A stretch of 64,000 nucleotides of DNA from Thalassospira profundimaris (GCF_003326675.1 NZ_JPWF01000020.1:1-64000), one strand, 5' to 3'. Shown: positions 1 through 9,310, numbered from the stretch's first letter. A program made the numbers and translations. The notes: generated by a model from the letters alone, not told the origin.

Positions 1-31
1 TCATTTGCTCTACCAACTGAGCTATGCCGGA
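1..31 (-). tRNA. tRNA, 5' half only, probably tRNA-Asn
   Basis: The minus strand reads the acceptor 5' strand TCCGGCA, then TAGCTCAGTTGGTAGAGCA, the classic D-stem and D-loop, and runs off the window edge just before the anticodon loop. The acceptor start and the continuation AAATGA resemble alphaproteobacterial tRNA-Asn (GTT), but the anticodon is not in the window, so the identity is a guess. It lies 4 nt downstream of tRNA-Cys on the same strand, so the two are probably co-transcribed. Confidence 0.85.
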
Positions 32-35
32 CCAG

Positions 36-109
36 TGGAGGCGCGAGCCGGAATCGAACCGGCGTGCAAGGATTTGCAGTCCTCTGCGTAACCACTCCGC
101 CATCGCGCC
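36..109 (-). tRNA. tRNA-Cys (anticodon GCA)
   Basis: The minus strand gives a complete 74-nt cloverleaf with acceptor stem GGCGCGA/TCGCGCC, anticodon loop containing GCA, a GGTTCGATTCC T-arm, and an encoded CCA end. The discriminator base is U73, the identity base for cysteine. It lies upstream of and co-oriented with the partial tRNA at the window edge. Confidence 0.97.
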
Positions 110-211
110 TTCGCGTTGGCTGGAGCGGTGTATAGCCTCATAGAATACGACCCGTCAAGCACCCAATTTTACATTTTTTGAACAATGTGTTGTTTCTCCG
201 CCCAAGAGTAG

Positions 212-246
212 ACAAACCGCCCGGGAAATGTTCCCGGACGGTTTGT
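212..246. terminator. Strong hairpin downstream of the chemoreceptor gene
   Basis: A long inverted repeat pairs ACAAACCG and CCGGGAA with TTCCCGG and CGGTTTGT around a 3-nt loop, with a single mismatched position. It lies just past the 3' end of the minus-strand chemoreceptor gene, where a terminator is expected. There is no good T-run on either side, so it may end transcription weakly or protect the mRNA 3' end. Confidence 0.6.
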
Positions 247-280
247 GTGGTTGTTAAACAGGCAAAGTTTTGACGGGGCG

Positions 281-2722
281 TTACGCCGTTGCGTTGCCAA
301 ATCTGCGCTTAAGCCACGGCCCGATTTTCTCTTCGCGCTCCTTGCTTGGTGCGAAATCAAGATTGGCAATCGTATCGAGTGCATGTTCGACTTTGAACGG
401 GACAGTTGCACCGGGACCTTCGATATGGATTTCACCTGCTGCGCCCTCGGGGATCGGTTCGGACAGGGAAACTTTGCTGCCGCCCATCGAAAGGTCGATT
501 GTTTGCCCCTTGATGGACCGACCACCAAATTTCACAGTGACGCCAAGCTGTACATCAAAACGAGGATCTTTGCGGCGGTTGACTTCCGGTGTTGCGGTGC
601 GGACGATTCGAACAAGGCTTGCACGAAGTTCAGCAATGCTATCATCGACTTCTTCGGCAATCTTGTTCATCTGTGCTGCGCGTTCGAGGTTGTCTTGGGC
701 CTCGGAGGCAACATGGCCGATTTTTTCCGTAACTTCGTTGGAGGCCTCGGCCGTCTGAATAACGTTGCGGGCGATTTCCTGCGTGGCGTTATCTTGCTGA
801 CGGACGTTAACAGCAACGCTCGAAGCAACTTCGTCAACGCGACGGATGCTGGCGGTCATTTGCTGAACCGTGGAAACAACCGATTCCGTCACATTCTGGA
901 TTTCGCCAAGCTGACGGGAAATTTCCTCGGTTGATTTGGCTGTCTGGTTGGCAAGGTTTTTGACCTCCTGGGCGACAACGGCAAAGCCCTTGCCTGCGTC
1001 ACCGGCACGTGCCGCTTCAATCGTTGCGTTCAGGGCCAAAAGGTTGGTCTGGGCAGCAATGTCGCTGATAAGTTCGGCAACTTCACCGATTTTGCTAACA
1101 CTGTCTTGCAATGAGTTAACAGTTTGCTCGGCACTTTCACCTGCCTGATTGGCTTCGGCCGTAAGGGTGGTGGCTTCTTCGATCTGACGGGTGATTTCGC
1201 GGATCGATGCCGCAAGTTCTTCAGACGCGCCGGAAACTGTTTCGGCATTGGCAAGTGCTTCGTGGGCGGCCGCCGCAACACTTTCCGAGTTTTCGGATAC
1301 CCGTTCAGACGATCCTGCCATCTCGCCAGCCGCAGAGTTCAAGCGCTGTGTCTGATCGATGATGGATTGGACAACTTTTTGAAGTTCTTTTTCAACCGTT
1401 TCGGCAAGGCCACGCAACGCGCCAATACGCTGGGTATTGGCCTTGGCGTCGTTTTCTTCGCGTTCAAGCTTGTTATAGCAAAGTTTCGCGTGAAGGGCGC
1501 GGAGTTGCTGAATTGCCGGTTTGAAGTCAGACACACTCGGCATCTTGATGACATAACTGGAATCGTTGGATTCAATCGCATCAAAATCGCTTTCCATCTG
1601 CGCAAGCGGACGGGTGAGTTTCCGGATCAGCCAAATGCCGTAAATGACTGTGAGTGCGACAGTAATCAGCAGTACTATGATTTCGATTGCGACGGTCGAG
1701 AAGAATGTGTTTTCGGCATCTTCAACCCGTTCGTTTGCAATCAGGTTTTGCAAAACCGAAAGATTACCGATCTGTTCGGTCAGTGGGTCAATTTTCTGAT
1801 AAAGCTCGTTCTTTACCAAGGCATCAAGCGCCGCACTGTCCTTTGCGACAAAGATTTTGCGCAGACGATCTACAAGCTCATCCGCGACCGGCAGCATTGT
1901 CTTAACATCTTGAACGATCGGGGTTTCACGTCGGCCCAGTTCGCGGGCGAGATATACATCGAGGTTGGATTTGATCCGGGTTTTCGCCAAATCAAGGCTT
2001 TCAATGCCTTCTTCCCATGTGAAATTGCCGTTGCGGACCTTGTGGGATGCGTCCACGACGAAAACGGCATAGTCATCAGATATCTGTTTTAACAGGTTCA
2101 ACGGTTTGACGCGGTTATGAAACAGACTTTCCAGTGATAGCTGCGTTTTGTATTCACCGTTAAGCGCATATCCACCAAGAACAAGCATCAAGACAATCAT
2201 TGTTCCAAAGGCAACGGTAAGGCTGCCTTTGATGCTGGACATGAAGTTGGCAAACTTGGCCTTTGCTGTGGTTTGGACGATTTCACCATATTCCAGGCCG
2301 ACATTTTTTGCCTGGCCTTTACGGATATCGGCGTAAACGCGCTCGGCTTCTTTCTTTTCAAAATCAGTGGGCTTGGTGCGGATAGAGACGTAGCCGGTAA
2401 TCTCGCCATTTTCGATCGTCGGGGTTACGTTTGCACGGACCCAGTAATGATCGCCATTCTTGGCGCGGTTCTTTACCAGACCCTGCCAGGGCAGTCCTGC
2501 CTTGATGGTTTGCCAAAGATTGGCAAAGGCCTCTTTGGGCATGTCGTTGTGGCGGACAATATTGTGTGGCGATCCAACCAACTCATCTTCGTTAAAGCCA
2601 CTAATGTCGACGAAGGACTTGTTGGCAAAGATGATCCGCCCGCCAGAATCTGTTTTCGAGACAAGGATATCCTTGTCCTTCATCAGAACTTCGCGGTTCG
2701 TTACCGGTCCATTGTCACGCAT
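281..2722 (-). CDS. Aer-like methyl-accepting chemotaxis protein with PAS and C-terminal PilZ domains
   Basis: This 813-residue membrane chemoreceptor should signal to CheA/CheW. Residues about 15-120 are a PAS domain very close to that of the E. coli aerotaxis receptor Aer, including the VRHxDMP stretch where Arg57, His58 and Asp60 match the Aer FAD-pocket residues in both position and identity. A membrane segment follows near 165-190, then a periplasmic helical region to about 355, a second membrane segment near 360-385, and a methyl-accepting signalling domain with the invariant hairpin tip ([17 protein letters not shown]). The last about 100 residues form a PilZ domain with both c-di-GMP motifs, RKDPR and DLSMGG. 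The start was placed at 2722 because an AGGGG ribosome site precedes it; an in-frame ATG at 2824 adds an unlikely N-terminus. Likely role: energy or oxygen taxis modulated by c-di-GMP. The family is certain; the ligands are inferred. Confidence 0.95.
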   Translation of the reverse strand: MRDNGPVTNREVLMKDKDILVSKTDSGGRIIFANKSFVDISGFNEDELVGSPHNIVRHNDMPKEAFANLWQTIKAGLPWQGLVKNRAKNGDHYWVRANVTPTIENGEITGYVSIRTKPTDFEKKEAERVYADIRKGQAKNVGLEYGEIVQTTAKAKFANFMSSIKGSLTVAFGTMIVLMLVLGGYALNGEYKTQLSLESLFHNRVKPLNLLKQISDDYAVFVVDASHKVRNGNFTWEEGIESLDLAKTRIKSNLDVYLARELGRRETPIVQDVKTMLPVADELVDRLRKIFVAKDSAALDALVKNELYQKIDPLTEQIGNLSVLQNLIANERVEDAENTFFSTVAIEIIVLLITVALTVIYGIWLIRKLTRPLAQMESDFDAIESNDSSYVIKMPSVSDFKPAIQQLRALHAKLCYNKLEREENDAKANTQRIGALRGLAETVEKELQKVVQSIIDQTQRLNSAAGEMAGSSERVSENSESVAAAAHEALANAETVSGASEELAASIREITRQIEEATTLTAEANQAGESAEQTVNSLQDSVSKIGEVAELISDIAAQTNLLALNATIEAARAGDAGKGFAVVAQEVKNLANQTAKSTEEISRQLGEIQNVTESVVSTVQQMTASIRRVDEVASSVAVNVRQQDNATQEIARNVIQTAEASNEVTEKIGHVASEAQDNLERAAQMNKIAEEVDDSIAELRASLVRIVRTATPEVNRRKDPRFDVQLGVTVKFGGRSIKGQTIDLSMGGSKVSLSEPIPEGAAGEIHIEGPGATVPFKVEHALDTIANLDFAPSKEREEKIGPWLKRRFGNATA

Positions 2723-3231
2723 TGTATTCCCCTGGATGTCACAAGCAAATTCGGTTTGGTAATGAAAAAATCGAGCTGTCAGGAAGCAGGTATCAGGTAT
2801 CAGGAGACTGGTGGGCAATCCCATTCGCCCCCATTAACCCTGCTTTGCCATATGTTTAGGCGCTGTTTTGCTAATTCAAGTGATGCTAACTCAATTTTTC
2901 GAAGAATTCGTACTACAAAAACGGTCTGTAAATGATTGAGATACATCAAGTTACCAGATCAGGGACGGAAGCCGGCGGAGATACGAGATGCAAATTGGAA
3001 AAGGCAAAACAGGTGCCCGACACCATGTTGTTTGGAACTTTGGCGCGATATTGGCGCGCAATGGTCAATCAGATAGCACTACCAATACGTTAAAATCGTA
3101 GCAATACATTGATCCGATGTTGTCAGGTGCTTATGTGCTGACTATAAACAGGGCAACTACCGCAGACGTCTTTGGGGACAATGAAGGCTGTTGCGGTCTT
3201 TTTCTCGCGAGAATTTTCAGGTCAGATAATC
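2723..3231. other. 509-bp divergent intergenic region
   Basis: This separates the minus-strand chemoreceptor from the plus-strand pcm-like gene. I see no convincing gene in it. It holds one FNR/FixK-like palindrome (2936-2949) and AT-rich stretches suitable for divergent promoters, but I could not assign -35/-10 boxes with confidence. Confidence 0.6.
2936..2949. promoter_or_regulatory. FNR/FixK-like palindrome
   Basis: TTGAG-ATAC-ATCAA matches the FNR/FixK consensus TTGAT-N4-ATCAA at nine of ten defined positions. It sits 214 bp upstream of the Aer-like receptor start and 283 bp upstream of the pcm-like gene. Control of an oxygen- or redox-sensing receptor by an Fnr-type regulator would make sense, but a single near-match can occur by chance. 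Confidence 0.4.
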
Positions 3232-3885
3232 ATGGATTACCAAGTCGCACGCCATAACATGGTGGAAAATCAGGTTCGGACCAACAAGGTTACCGATCCG
3301 CTGGTCATCGCTGCGATGGAGGAAGTTCCGCGCGAACTTTTCCTGCCTGAAGGCAAACGCGGCATTGCTTATGTCGATGAAGATATCCCGGTTGGTGATG
3401 GTCGTTTCGCGATGGAGCCGATGGTTATCGCCCGTCTGATGCAAAGCGCACAGATCGCCGAGACCGATGTTGCACTGGTGATCGGTGCCGGTTTTGGATA
3501 TGGCAGCGCCCTGATTTCCCGGGTTGCCGAAACCGTGGTTGCGGTTGAAAGCAACAAGGAAATGTCAGCAGCGGCAGAAGCCGTATGCCAGAAACTGAAC
3601 TATGACAACGTAATCGTCGTCGAAGGCGATCTGGCGTCGGGCTATGCCAAGCAGGCCCCTTACAACGTTATCGTCTTTGATGGTGCGGTCTGTGAAGTGC
3701 CGGCAGCGATTCTTGATCAGGTGGCCGAAGGTGGCCGTCTTCTGGCAGTTGTTCGTGAAGCTGGTAAAGTCGGCATCGCGCGTCTTTATGAACGCGAAAA
3801 CGGCGTTGTTGGTCATCGCGATCTGTTTGATGCAAACATTCCGTATCTTCCGGGCTTTGAGCCGGTCGAAAGCTTCGTCTTCTGA
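3232..3885 (+). CDS. Divergent protein-L-isoaspartate O-methyltransferase family protein
   Basis: A 217-residue protein of the PCMT family, which normally methylates isoaspartyl residues in damaged proteins using SAM. The N-terminus (MVENQVRTNKV, then VPRELFLPE) is typical of the alphaproteobacterial PCMT-like branch next to tolC. The SAM-binding motif I is IGAGFGYGSALI rather than the canonical VGTGSGYQAA seen in the second copy at 27467. The start at 3232 gives the conserved MDYQVARHNMVENQV N-terminus; the upstream ATG at 3172 adds residues unlike the family. It ends at a strong terminator (3894) and heads the tolC/popZ/valS run. Because a canonical Pcm is also present, this copy may have another substrate. 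Confidence 0.88.
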   Translation: MDYQVARHNMVENQVRTNKVTDPLVIAAMEEVPRELFLPEGKRGIAYVDEDIPVGDGRFAMEPMVIARLMQSAQIAETDVALVIGAGFGYGSALISRVAETVVAVESNKEMSAAAEAVCQKLNYDNVIVVEGDLASGYAKQAPYNVIVFDGAVCEVPAAILDQVAEGGRLLAVVREAGKVGIARLYERENGVVGHRDLFDANIPYLPGFEPVESFVF

Positions 3886-3893
3886 TCCAAGAT

Positions 3894-3924
3894 ATTGCCC
3901 GGAACGTTCCGGGCAATTCTTTTT
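3894..3924 (+). terminator. Rho-independent terminator after the pcm-like gene
   Basis: A perfect 11-bp inverted repeat (ATTGCCCGGAA / TTCCGGGCAAT) with a 2-nt centre is followed directly by TCTTTTTG. It begins 8 nt past the pcm-like stop, so the rhodanese gene needs its own promoter or read-through. Confidence 0.9.
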
Positions 3925-3950
3925 GTACGTGCGACAAGATGCAGGGGCCG

Positions 3951-4274
3951 ATGGTTCAGGAACTTTCATGCCGCGAATTGGCCCAGCGCCTTGAACAGAA
4001 GTCATCGATCTGTCTTCTTGATGTGCGTGAAGATTGGGAAGTTGAAATCTGTATGATCGGGGAGTCTGTGCATATTCCGTTGTCGGAATTGCACAATAGA
4101 TTTGGCGAACTGTCGCAAGATCGACCAATCGCCATTATCTGTCATCATGGTGTTCGCAGTCGCCATGCCGGAATTTTCCTTGAGGAATATGGATTTAAAG
4201 ATGTTTTTAATGTTACTGGCGGTATAGATGTCTGGGCGCTTGAGATCGCGCCTGATATGACGCGCTACGATTGA
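3951..4274 (+). CDS. Single-domain rhodanese-like sulfurtransferase
   Basis: A 107-residue single rhodanese domain with the N-terminal LLDVRE motif and active-site loop CHHGVRS, catalytic Cys near residue 64. Such proteins carry a persulfide sulfur, and the physiological partner usually cannot be read from sequence. The conserved TGGIDVWA near the C-terminus is also typical of the fold. An in-frame ATG at 3939 is an alternative start; 3951 is preferred because AGGGG lies just upstream, though only 3 nt away. It lies between the pcm-like gene and tolC, a common alphaproteobacterial arrangement of unknown functional meaning. Confidence 0.92.
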   Translation: MVQELSCRELAQRLEQKSSICLLDVREDWEVEICMIGESVHIPLSELHNRFGELSQDRPIAIICHHGVRSRHAGIFLEEYGFKDVFNVTGGIDVWALEIAPDMTRYD

Positions 4275-4418
4275 TTGCCGTAACGATCGTGAAACGGGGC
4301 AAAATACTTTTTTTCGTTCCAAATGCCTCTTTTCTTGGAAATTTTTGTTTCCATCGTTACCATACGTGAAACTGCGCCGGGGTCGGGACTTGGTGTAGGA
4401 TTTTACAAGGGTAGATAA

Positions 4419-5771
4419 ATGATAAAACGGTTCTTGCTGACGTGCAGTATTCTTGCGACCGGAGGAATGGTTGCTGGTGGCGCATCTGCAGAAAGTCTGG
4501 AAGACGCTCTCATCAAGGCATATCAGAGCAACCCGACACTCGAAGCCGGGCGTGCATCCTTGCGTTCGACCGACGAAGAGATTTCGGCAGCATTGTCCAA
4601 TTGGCGTCCGAGCGTAACGCTTTCCGGTGATGCCGGGCTTCGTGAATCCAACACGGAAGTGAATGGTTCGGATACGGATAACAGCCTGACACCTTATACG
4701 GTTGGGCTTAACGTAACCCAGCCGCTTTATCGTGGTGGTCGTACGACGGCACAGACCGAGCGCGCTGAATCTCGCATTCAGGCCGCACGTGCGTCCCTTC
4801 GCTCGACCGAGCAGGATGTGATGTTGCAGGTCGCAACTTCCTATTTCAACGTGCTGCGCGATACCGCTGTTGTTGAGCTGAACCAGAACAACGTTCGTGT
4901 TCTTGAACGTCAGCTCGAAGCAACCCGTGACCGCTTTGCCGTTGGTGAGGTAACCCGTACCGACGTTTCACAGGCCGAAGCCCGTCTTGCCGGTGCCAAG
5001 GCTGATCTGATTTCAGGGCAGGGTGCGCTGGCCAATACACGAGCACAGTATGAGCGCCTTGTTGGCAATTCGCCGACCAACCTTGAAATCCCGAACCCGC
5101 TTGCCGGTCTGCCGACCAGTGTTTCCGACGTTTTGTCGATTGCACAGGGGCAACATCCTGACGTCTTGCAGGCAATGTATACCGAAGAAGCGGCACAGTC
5201 TGACGTTCGTTTGAACGAAGGTTCGCTTTATCCGGAAATCAGTCTTTCGGCTGGTGTCGAGCGTGCGCACGAAGCATCGACCGAAGACCTGACAACCGAC
5301 AGTGCTGATATCATCGCGTCGATTTCGGTACCGCTTTATCAGCAGGGTGCTGTTTTCTCCGGTGTTCGTGCCGCGAAACAGACTGCCGGTCAGGCCCGTA
5401 TCCAGGTTGACGAGGCACGTCGTGCCGTGATCGAAAACGCGACCAGTGCTTGGGAAAATCTTGTTACGGCGCGTGCAAGCATCGAATCGCAGCAAGCACA
5501 GGTATCCTCGGCAGAGGTTGCACTTGATGGCGTTCAGCGTGAAGCATCCGTCGGGTCGCGTACTGTTCTTGATGTTCTTGATCAGGAACAGGAACTGTTG
5601 CAGGCCCGTGTGGATCTTGTCGGATCGCGTCGTGATGCCGCGGTCGCAGAATTCCAGGTCAAGGCTGCTATGGGTGCGCTGAATGCCCAAGTCCTTGGTC
5701 TGCCAGTCGAAGTTTACGACACTGAGTCCAACTATAACAAAGTCAAGGGCCAGTGGTGGGGAACAGACTGA
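4419..5771 (+). CDS. tolC: TolC family outer-membrane channel protein
   Basis: A 450-residue outer-membrane efflux or type I secretion channel. It begins with a signal peptide ending at ASA (cleavage after about residue 24), followed by SLEDALIKAYQSNPTLEAGR, the usual start of mature TolC-family proteins. Two internally repeated halves of long helices and short beta-strands follow (for example NVTQPLYRGGRT in the first half and SVPLYQQGAVFSG in the second), as expected for the two structural repeats of TolC. It would pair with inner-membrane pumps or ABC exporters encoded elsewhere. The region before the start has no recognisable operator. About 95 bp separate it from popZ. Confidence 0.95.
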   Translation: MIKRFLLTCSILATGGMVAGGASAESLEDALIKAYQSNPTLEAGRASLRSTDEEISAALSNWRPSVTLSGDAGLRESNTEVNGSDTDNSLTPYTVGLNVTQPLYRGGRTTAQTERAESRIQAARASLRSTEQDVMLQVATSYFNVLRDTAVVELNQNNVRVLERQLEATRDRFAVGEVTRTDVSQAEARLAGAKADLISGQGALANTRAQYERLVGNSPTNLEIPNPLAGLPTSVSDVLSIAQGQHPDVLQAMYTEEAAQSDVRLNEGSLYPEISLSAGVERAHEASTEDLTTDSADIIASISVPLYQQGAVFSGVRAAKQTAGQARIQVDEARRAVIENATSAWENLVTARASIESQQAQVSSAEVALDGVQREASVGSRTVLDVLDQEQELLQARVDLVGSRRDAAVAEFQVKAAMGALNAQVLGLPVEVYDTESNYNKVKGQWWGTD

Positions 5772-5865
5772 CCTGCTAGGCTTTCAGGGCAGGGTGCACA
5801 ACATCCTGTCCTGATTTCACTTCTGGATCGGTCTGGTTAAATGACACTAGTGCGGAATTATAAAT

Positions 5866-6498
5866 ATGAGTGACGGGCAACAAGAACCTTCAATGGAGGA
5901 TATCCTCCAGTCCATCCGCAAGATTCTTGCAGATGAGGGGGATGATGAAAAACAGGAAGCCGCTCCTGAACCCGAACCAATGCCAGAACCGGAACCAGAG
6001 CCAGAACCTGAGCCGGAAGAAGAAATCGACGAACTCGTTCTTGATGAAGAACCCGAAGAACTAGAGTTTGACGATGAACCGGAAGAACTCGAACTCGACG
6101 AACCGGAAGAAGACCTCGAACTCGACGATATGCTCGATTTTGACGAGACTCCGCTTGAAGACGAGCCGGATCCGTTCGAAGACGAGTTCGAAGAGCCCGA
6201 GCCGGAACCAGAACCGGCAATGCCGGCACTTTATGACGAAGATGATGACGAACCGCTGATTTCGAATATGACGGAATCGTCGGCGACCGGCACCATCTCT
6301 GAACTGGCGCAAGCCGTTGCAAAGAAACGTGCTGTTGCGCTTGGTATCAATGCTGGCCATGCTACTCTTGAAGATTTGGTGCGCGATATGTTGCGTCCAT
6401 TGCTTAAGGAATGGCTTGACGAAAACCTGCCCTATATGATCGAACGCCTTGTGAAGAAGGAAATCGAGCGGATTGTGAACCGCGCCGAAGACCTGTAG
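5866..6498 (+). CDS. popZ: PopZ-like polar organizing protein (DUF2497)
   Basis: A 210-residue protein with PopZ architecture. A short N-terminal helix (MEDILQSIRKILADE) recruits client proteins in characterised PopZ. The middle, about residues 25-130, is a strongly acidic, proline-rich disordered linker built from repeated PEPEP and ELELDE-like units. The C-terminal helices (about 145-210, LEDLVRDMLRPLLKEWLDENLP) drive oligomerisation. In Caulobacter and relatives PopZ forms polar condensates that anchor chromosome origins and cell-cycle regulators. The linker here is mostly acidic Glu/Asp/Pro, which tunes condensate fluidity in studied homologues. It is followed by a strong terminator and then valS, the usual alphaproteobacterial neighbour. 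Confidence 0.93.
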   Translation: MSDGQQEPSMEDILQSIRKILADEGDDEKQEAAPEPEPMPEPEPEPEPEPEEEIDELVLDEEPEELEFDDEPEELELDEPEEDLELDDMLDFDETPLEDEPDPFEDEFEEPEPEPEPAMPALYDEDDDEPLISNMTESSATGTISELAQAVAKKRAVALGINAGHATLEDLVRDMLRPLLKEWLDENLPYMIERLVKKEIERIVNRAEDL

Positions 6499-6517
6499 GC
6501 GAGCCGATAATTGTTTT

Positions 6518-6552
6518 AAAGCGGCGCGCCCACGGTGCGCCGCTTTTTCTTT
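6518..6552 (+). terminator. Rho-independent terminator after popZ
   Basis: AGCGGCGC pairs with the GCGCCGCT copy about 10 nt later and runs into TTTTTCTTT. It separates popZ from valS and argues that the in-frame TTG at 6559, immediately after it, is not the valS start. Confidence 0.9.
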
Positions 6553-6588
6553 GGATGATTGATTAAACCCGCAGCGGATCAAAAGACC

Positions 6589-9255
6589 ATGTTGGAGAAG
6601 ACCTACAGCCCGGCCGAAGTCGAAGCCAGACTTTACGAAAAATGGGAAAAGTCGGGGGCGTTTGCCTGTGACACGGCATCTGGTGCCGATCCCTATGTCA
6701 TTATGATGCCGCCGCCCAACGTGACCGGCAGCCTTCATATGGGGCATGCGCTGACCTTCACGCTTCAGGATATTCTTATTCGTTATAACCGTATGAACGG
6801 TAAGGATACCCTGTGGCAGCCCGGAACCGACCACGCAGGTATCGCGACCCAGATGGTTGTCGAACGCCAGCTTGGCGAACAGAATGTAACGCGCCATGAT
6901 CTTGGCCGCGAAAAGTTCGTCGAAAAGGTCTGGGAATGGAAAGAAAAATCCGGCGGAACGATCACCAATCAGCTGCGCCGTCTTGGTGCATCGCCTGATT
7001 GGGCGCGTGAACGTTTCACCATGGACGAAGGTCTGTCGGCTGCTGTTCGCAAGGTATTCGTTACCCTGCATAAACAGGGCCTGATTTACCGCGATAAGCG
7101 CCTGGTGAACTGGGACCCCAAGCTTCTGACAGCGATTTCCGATCTTGAAGTTGTTCAGAAAGAAGTCAAAGGCCATTACTGGCACTTCAAATATCCGATC
7201 GAGGGCCGCGATGGCGAGTTCATCACGGTTGCAACCACGCGTCCGGAAACCATGCTGGGCGATACCGGCGTTGCTGTTCATCCGGAAGACGAACGGTATA
7301 AGGACCTGATCGGGCAATATTGCATTCTGCCGATCGTCGGTCGTCGTATCCAGATCGTTGCGGATGAATATGCCGATCCTGAAAAAGGATCAGGCGCGGT
7401 TAAAATCACCCCGGCCCATGATTTCAATGACTTCGAGGTCGGCCAACGTGCTGGTCTTGAGAAGATCAACATCATGGATGACAACGCGTGCATTAATGAA
7501 AATGCACCGGAAGAATACCGTGGTCTTGACCGTTTCGAAGCCCGCAAGCAGATCGTTGCCAAGATGGACGAGCTCGGTCTTCTCGAAAAGATCGAAGACA
7601 CTGTACACATGGTGCCATATGGCGACCGCTCGAACGTTGTCATCGAACCGTATCTGACCGATCAGTGGTTTGTTAATGCCGAAGTTCTGGCAAAGCCGGC
7701 CACCGAAGCAGTTGAAGATGGCCGTATCCGTTTTGTCCCGAAAAACTGGGAAAATACCTATTTCGAATGGATGCGCAACATTCAGCCGTGGTGTATTTCC
7801 CGTCAGCTGTGGTGGGGACATCGTATCCCGGCATGGTTTGGCCCGGATGGCGAATTCTTCGTTGAAGAAACCGAAGAAGAAGCAATTGCCGCAGCAAAAG
7901 CGCATTATGGCAAGGATGTTGAACTGACGCAGGAAACTGACGTTCTTGATACCTGGTTCTCGTCGGCACTTTGGCCGTTCTCGACCCTTGGCTGGCCGGA
8001 TCAAACCCCAGAACTTAGTAAATATTATCCGGGCGATGTTCTGGTTACCGGCTTTGACATTATCTTCTTCTGGGTTGCTCGCATGATCATGATGGGCATG
8101 CATTTCATGGACGGAAACATTCCGTTCAAGGATATCTATATCCATGCGCTGGTCCGCGATGAAAACGGTCAGAAGATGTCGAAATCCAAGGGCAACGTCA
8201 TCGACCCGCTGGAAATCATCGACGAGTATGGCTGTGACGCATTGCGCTTTACCCTGACGGCACTTGCCGCGCAGGGACGTGACATCAAACTTGCGACTTC
8301 GCGTGTTGAAGGTTACCGCAATTTTGCGACCAAGCTTTGGAACGCGGCCCGCTTTGCCGAGATGAATGAATGCAAGCCGGTCGAAGGTTTTGATCCGGCA
8401 GCCGTCAAGTCAACGCTCGCACGCTGGATCGTCGGTAAAACCGTCGAGGCCGCCCGTGCTGTTGGCACTGGTATCGAGACATATCGTTTCAACGATGCCG
8501 CAAGTGGCGCATATCAGTTTGTCTGGGGTTCGTTCTGTGACTGGTATCTGGAATTGGCCAAGCCGGTCCTGATGGGCCAGGACGAAGAAGCCAAGGCCGA
8601 AATTCGTGCTGTGACGGCATGGGTTCTTGATCAGATCCTTCTGATCCTGCATCCAATCATGCCTTATATCACCGAAGAACTTTGGGAACAGATCGCTGAT
8701 AGCCGCGGCAACATGCTGATGTCGGAAAGCTATCCGAAGTTTGATGATGGCCTGATTGATCGTGCGGCCGAGGCCGAGGTTGATCTTGCAATCCGACTGA
8801 TTGGTGACATTCGTGGTGTTCGTTCTGAAATGAACGTGCCGCCGGCTGCCGAGGTACCTGTCTATCTGGTTGATGCAACTGATGCGATGAAGTCTGCTGT
8901 TTCCGCACAGGAAGCACAGGTGAAACGTTTGGCACGTGTTGCCGATATCGGTTTCAAGGGGCAGAGCGATGTGGAAGCCATTGCCAAGGGTGCGATCCAG
9001 ACCGTTGTTGACGGTGTTGCAGTCTTTGTTTCTGTAGCCGATTTCATTGATGTGGCAGCCGAGAAGTCGCGTCTTGAAAAGGAAATGCAGGACAAGACCA
9101 AATACATCAAGGCACAGGAAGGCAAGCTGTCGAATGAAAAGTTTGTCAGCCGGGCCCCTGAACATATTGTTGCGACCGAAAAGGCCAAGCTTGAGGAAGC
9201 CCGCGACACGTTGGCGAAACTCACCGAAGCCTATGACCGTATTGCGGCAATGTGA
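6589..9255 (+). CDS. valS: Valyl-tRNA synthetase
   Basis: An 888-residue class I aminoacyl-tRNA synthetase that charges tRNA-Val. The HIGH-type motif HMGH is at residues 50-53 inside PPPNVTGSLHMGHA, and KMSKS is at 529-533. The connective editing domain lies between them, with WVNWDPKL/TAISD-like stretches typical of ValRS. The C-terminus (about 820-888) is a lysine- and glutamate-rich coiled coil, the ValRS tRNA-binding arm. The ATG at 6589 was chosen because it gives the family N-terminus MLEKTYSP; a TTG at 6559 would start inside the preceding terminator region. The gene stands alone between two terminators. Confidence 0.98.
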   Translation: MLEKTYSPAEVEARLYEKWEKSGAFACDTASGADPYVIMMPPPNVTGSLHMGHALTFTLQDILIRYNRMNGKDTLWQPGTDHAGIATQMVVERQLGEQNVTRHDLGREKFVEKVWEWKEKSGGTITNQLRRLGASPDWARERFTMDEGLSAAVRKVFVTLHKQGLIYRDKRLVNWDPKLLTAISDLEVVQKEVKGHYWHFKYPIEGRDGEFITVATTRPETMLGDTGVAVHPEDERYKDLIGQYCILPIVGRRIQIVADEYADPEKGSGAVKITPAHDFNDFEVGQRAGLEKINIMDDNACINENAPEEYRGLDRFEARKQIVAKMDELGLLEKIEDTVHMVPYGDRSNVVIEPYLTDQWFVNAEVLAKPATEAVEDGRIRFVPKNWENTYFEWMRNIQPWCISRQLWWGHRIPAWFGPDGEFFVEETEEEAIAAAKAHYGKDVELTQETDVLDTWFSSALWPFSTLGWPDQTPELSKYYPGDVLVTGFDIIFFWVARMIMMGMHFMDGNIPFKDIYIHALVRDENGQKMSKSKGNVIDPLEIIDEYGCDALRFTLTALAAQGRDIKLATSRVEGYRNFATKLWNAARFAEMNECKPVEGFDPAAVKSTLARWIVGKTVEAARAVGTGIETYRFNDAASGAYQFVWGSFCDWYLELAKPVLMGQDEEAKAEIRAVTAWVLDQILLILHPIMPYITEELWEQIADSRGNMLMSESYPKFDDGLIDRAAEAEVDLAIRLIGDIRGVRSEMNVPPAAEVPVYLVDATDAMKSAVSAQEAQVKRLARVADIGFKGQSDVEAIAKGAIQTVVDGVAVFVSVADFIDVAAEKSRLEKEMQDKTKYIKAQEGKLSNEKFVSRAPEHIVATEKAKLEEARDTLAKLTEAYDRIAAM

Positions 9256-9278
9256 TCGGACAAAAGACAAGAAGAGCA

Positions 9279-9310
9279 AAGGCCAGCCCACGAGGGTTGG
9301 CCTTTTTCTT
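9279..9310 (+). terminator. Rho-independent terminator after valS
   Basis: AAGGCCAGCCC pairs with GGTTGGCCTT (one G-U pair) around a 5-nt loop and is followed by a TTTTTCTTT run. It begins 23 nt after the valS stop. Confidence 0.9.

Noticed and set aside
245-2092. Long plus-strand frames (229 and 322 codons) at 245-934 and 1124-2092
   Set aside because: They lie antisense to the chemoreceptor gene, whose domains are intact. Their translations show no family features.
5781-5815. Possible second FMN riboswitch after tolC (CAGGGCAGGGTGCAC)
   Set aside because: Only the first conserved block resembles an RFN element; none of the later conserved arms follow, and the next gene is popZ.
6061-7317. 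A 418-codon minus-strand frame
   Set aside because: It is antisense to popZ and valS, both clear genes; long antisense frames are common opposite such codon use.
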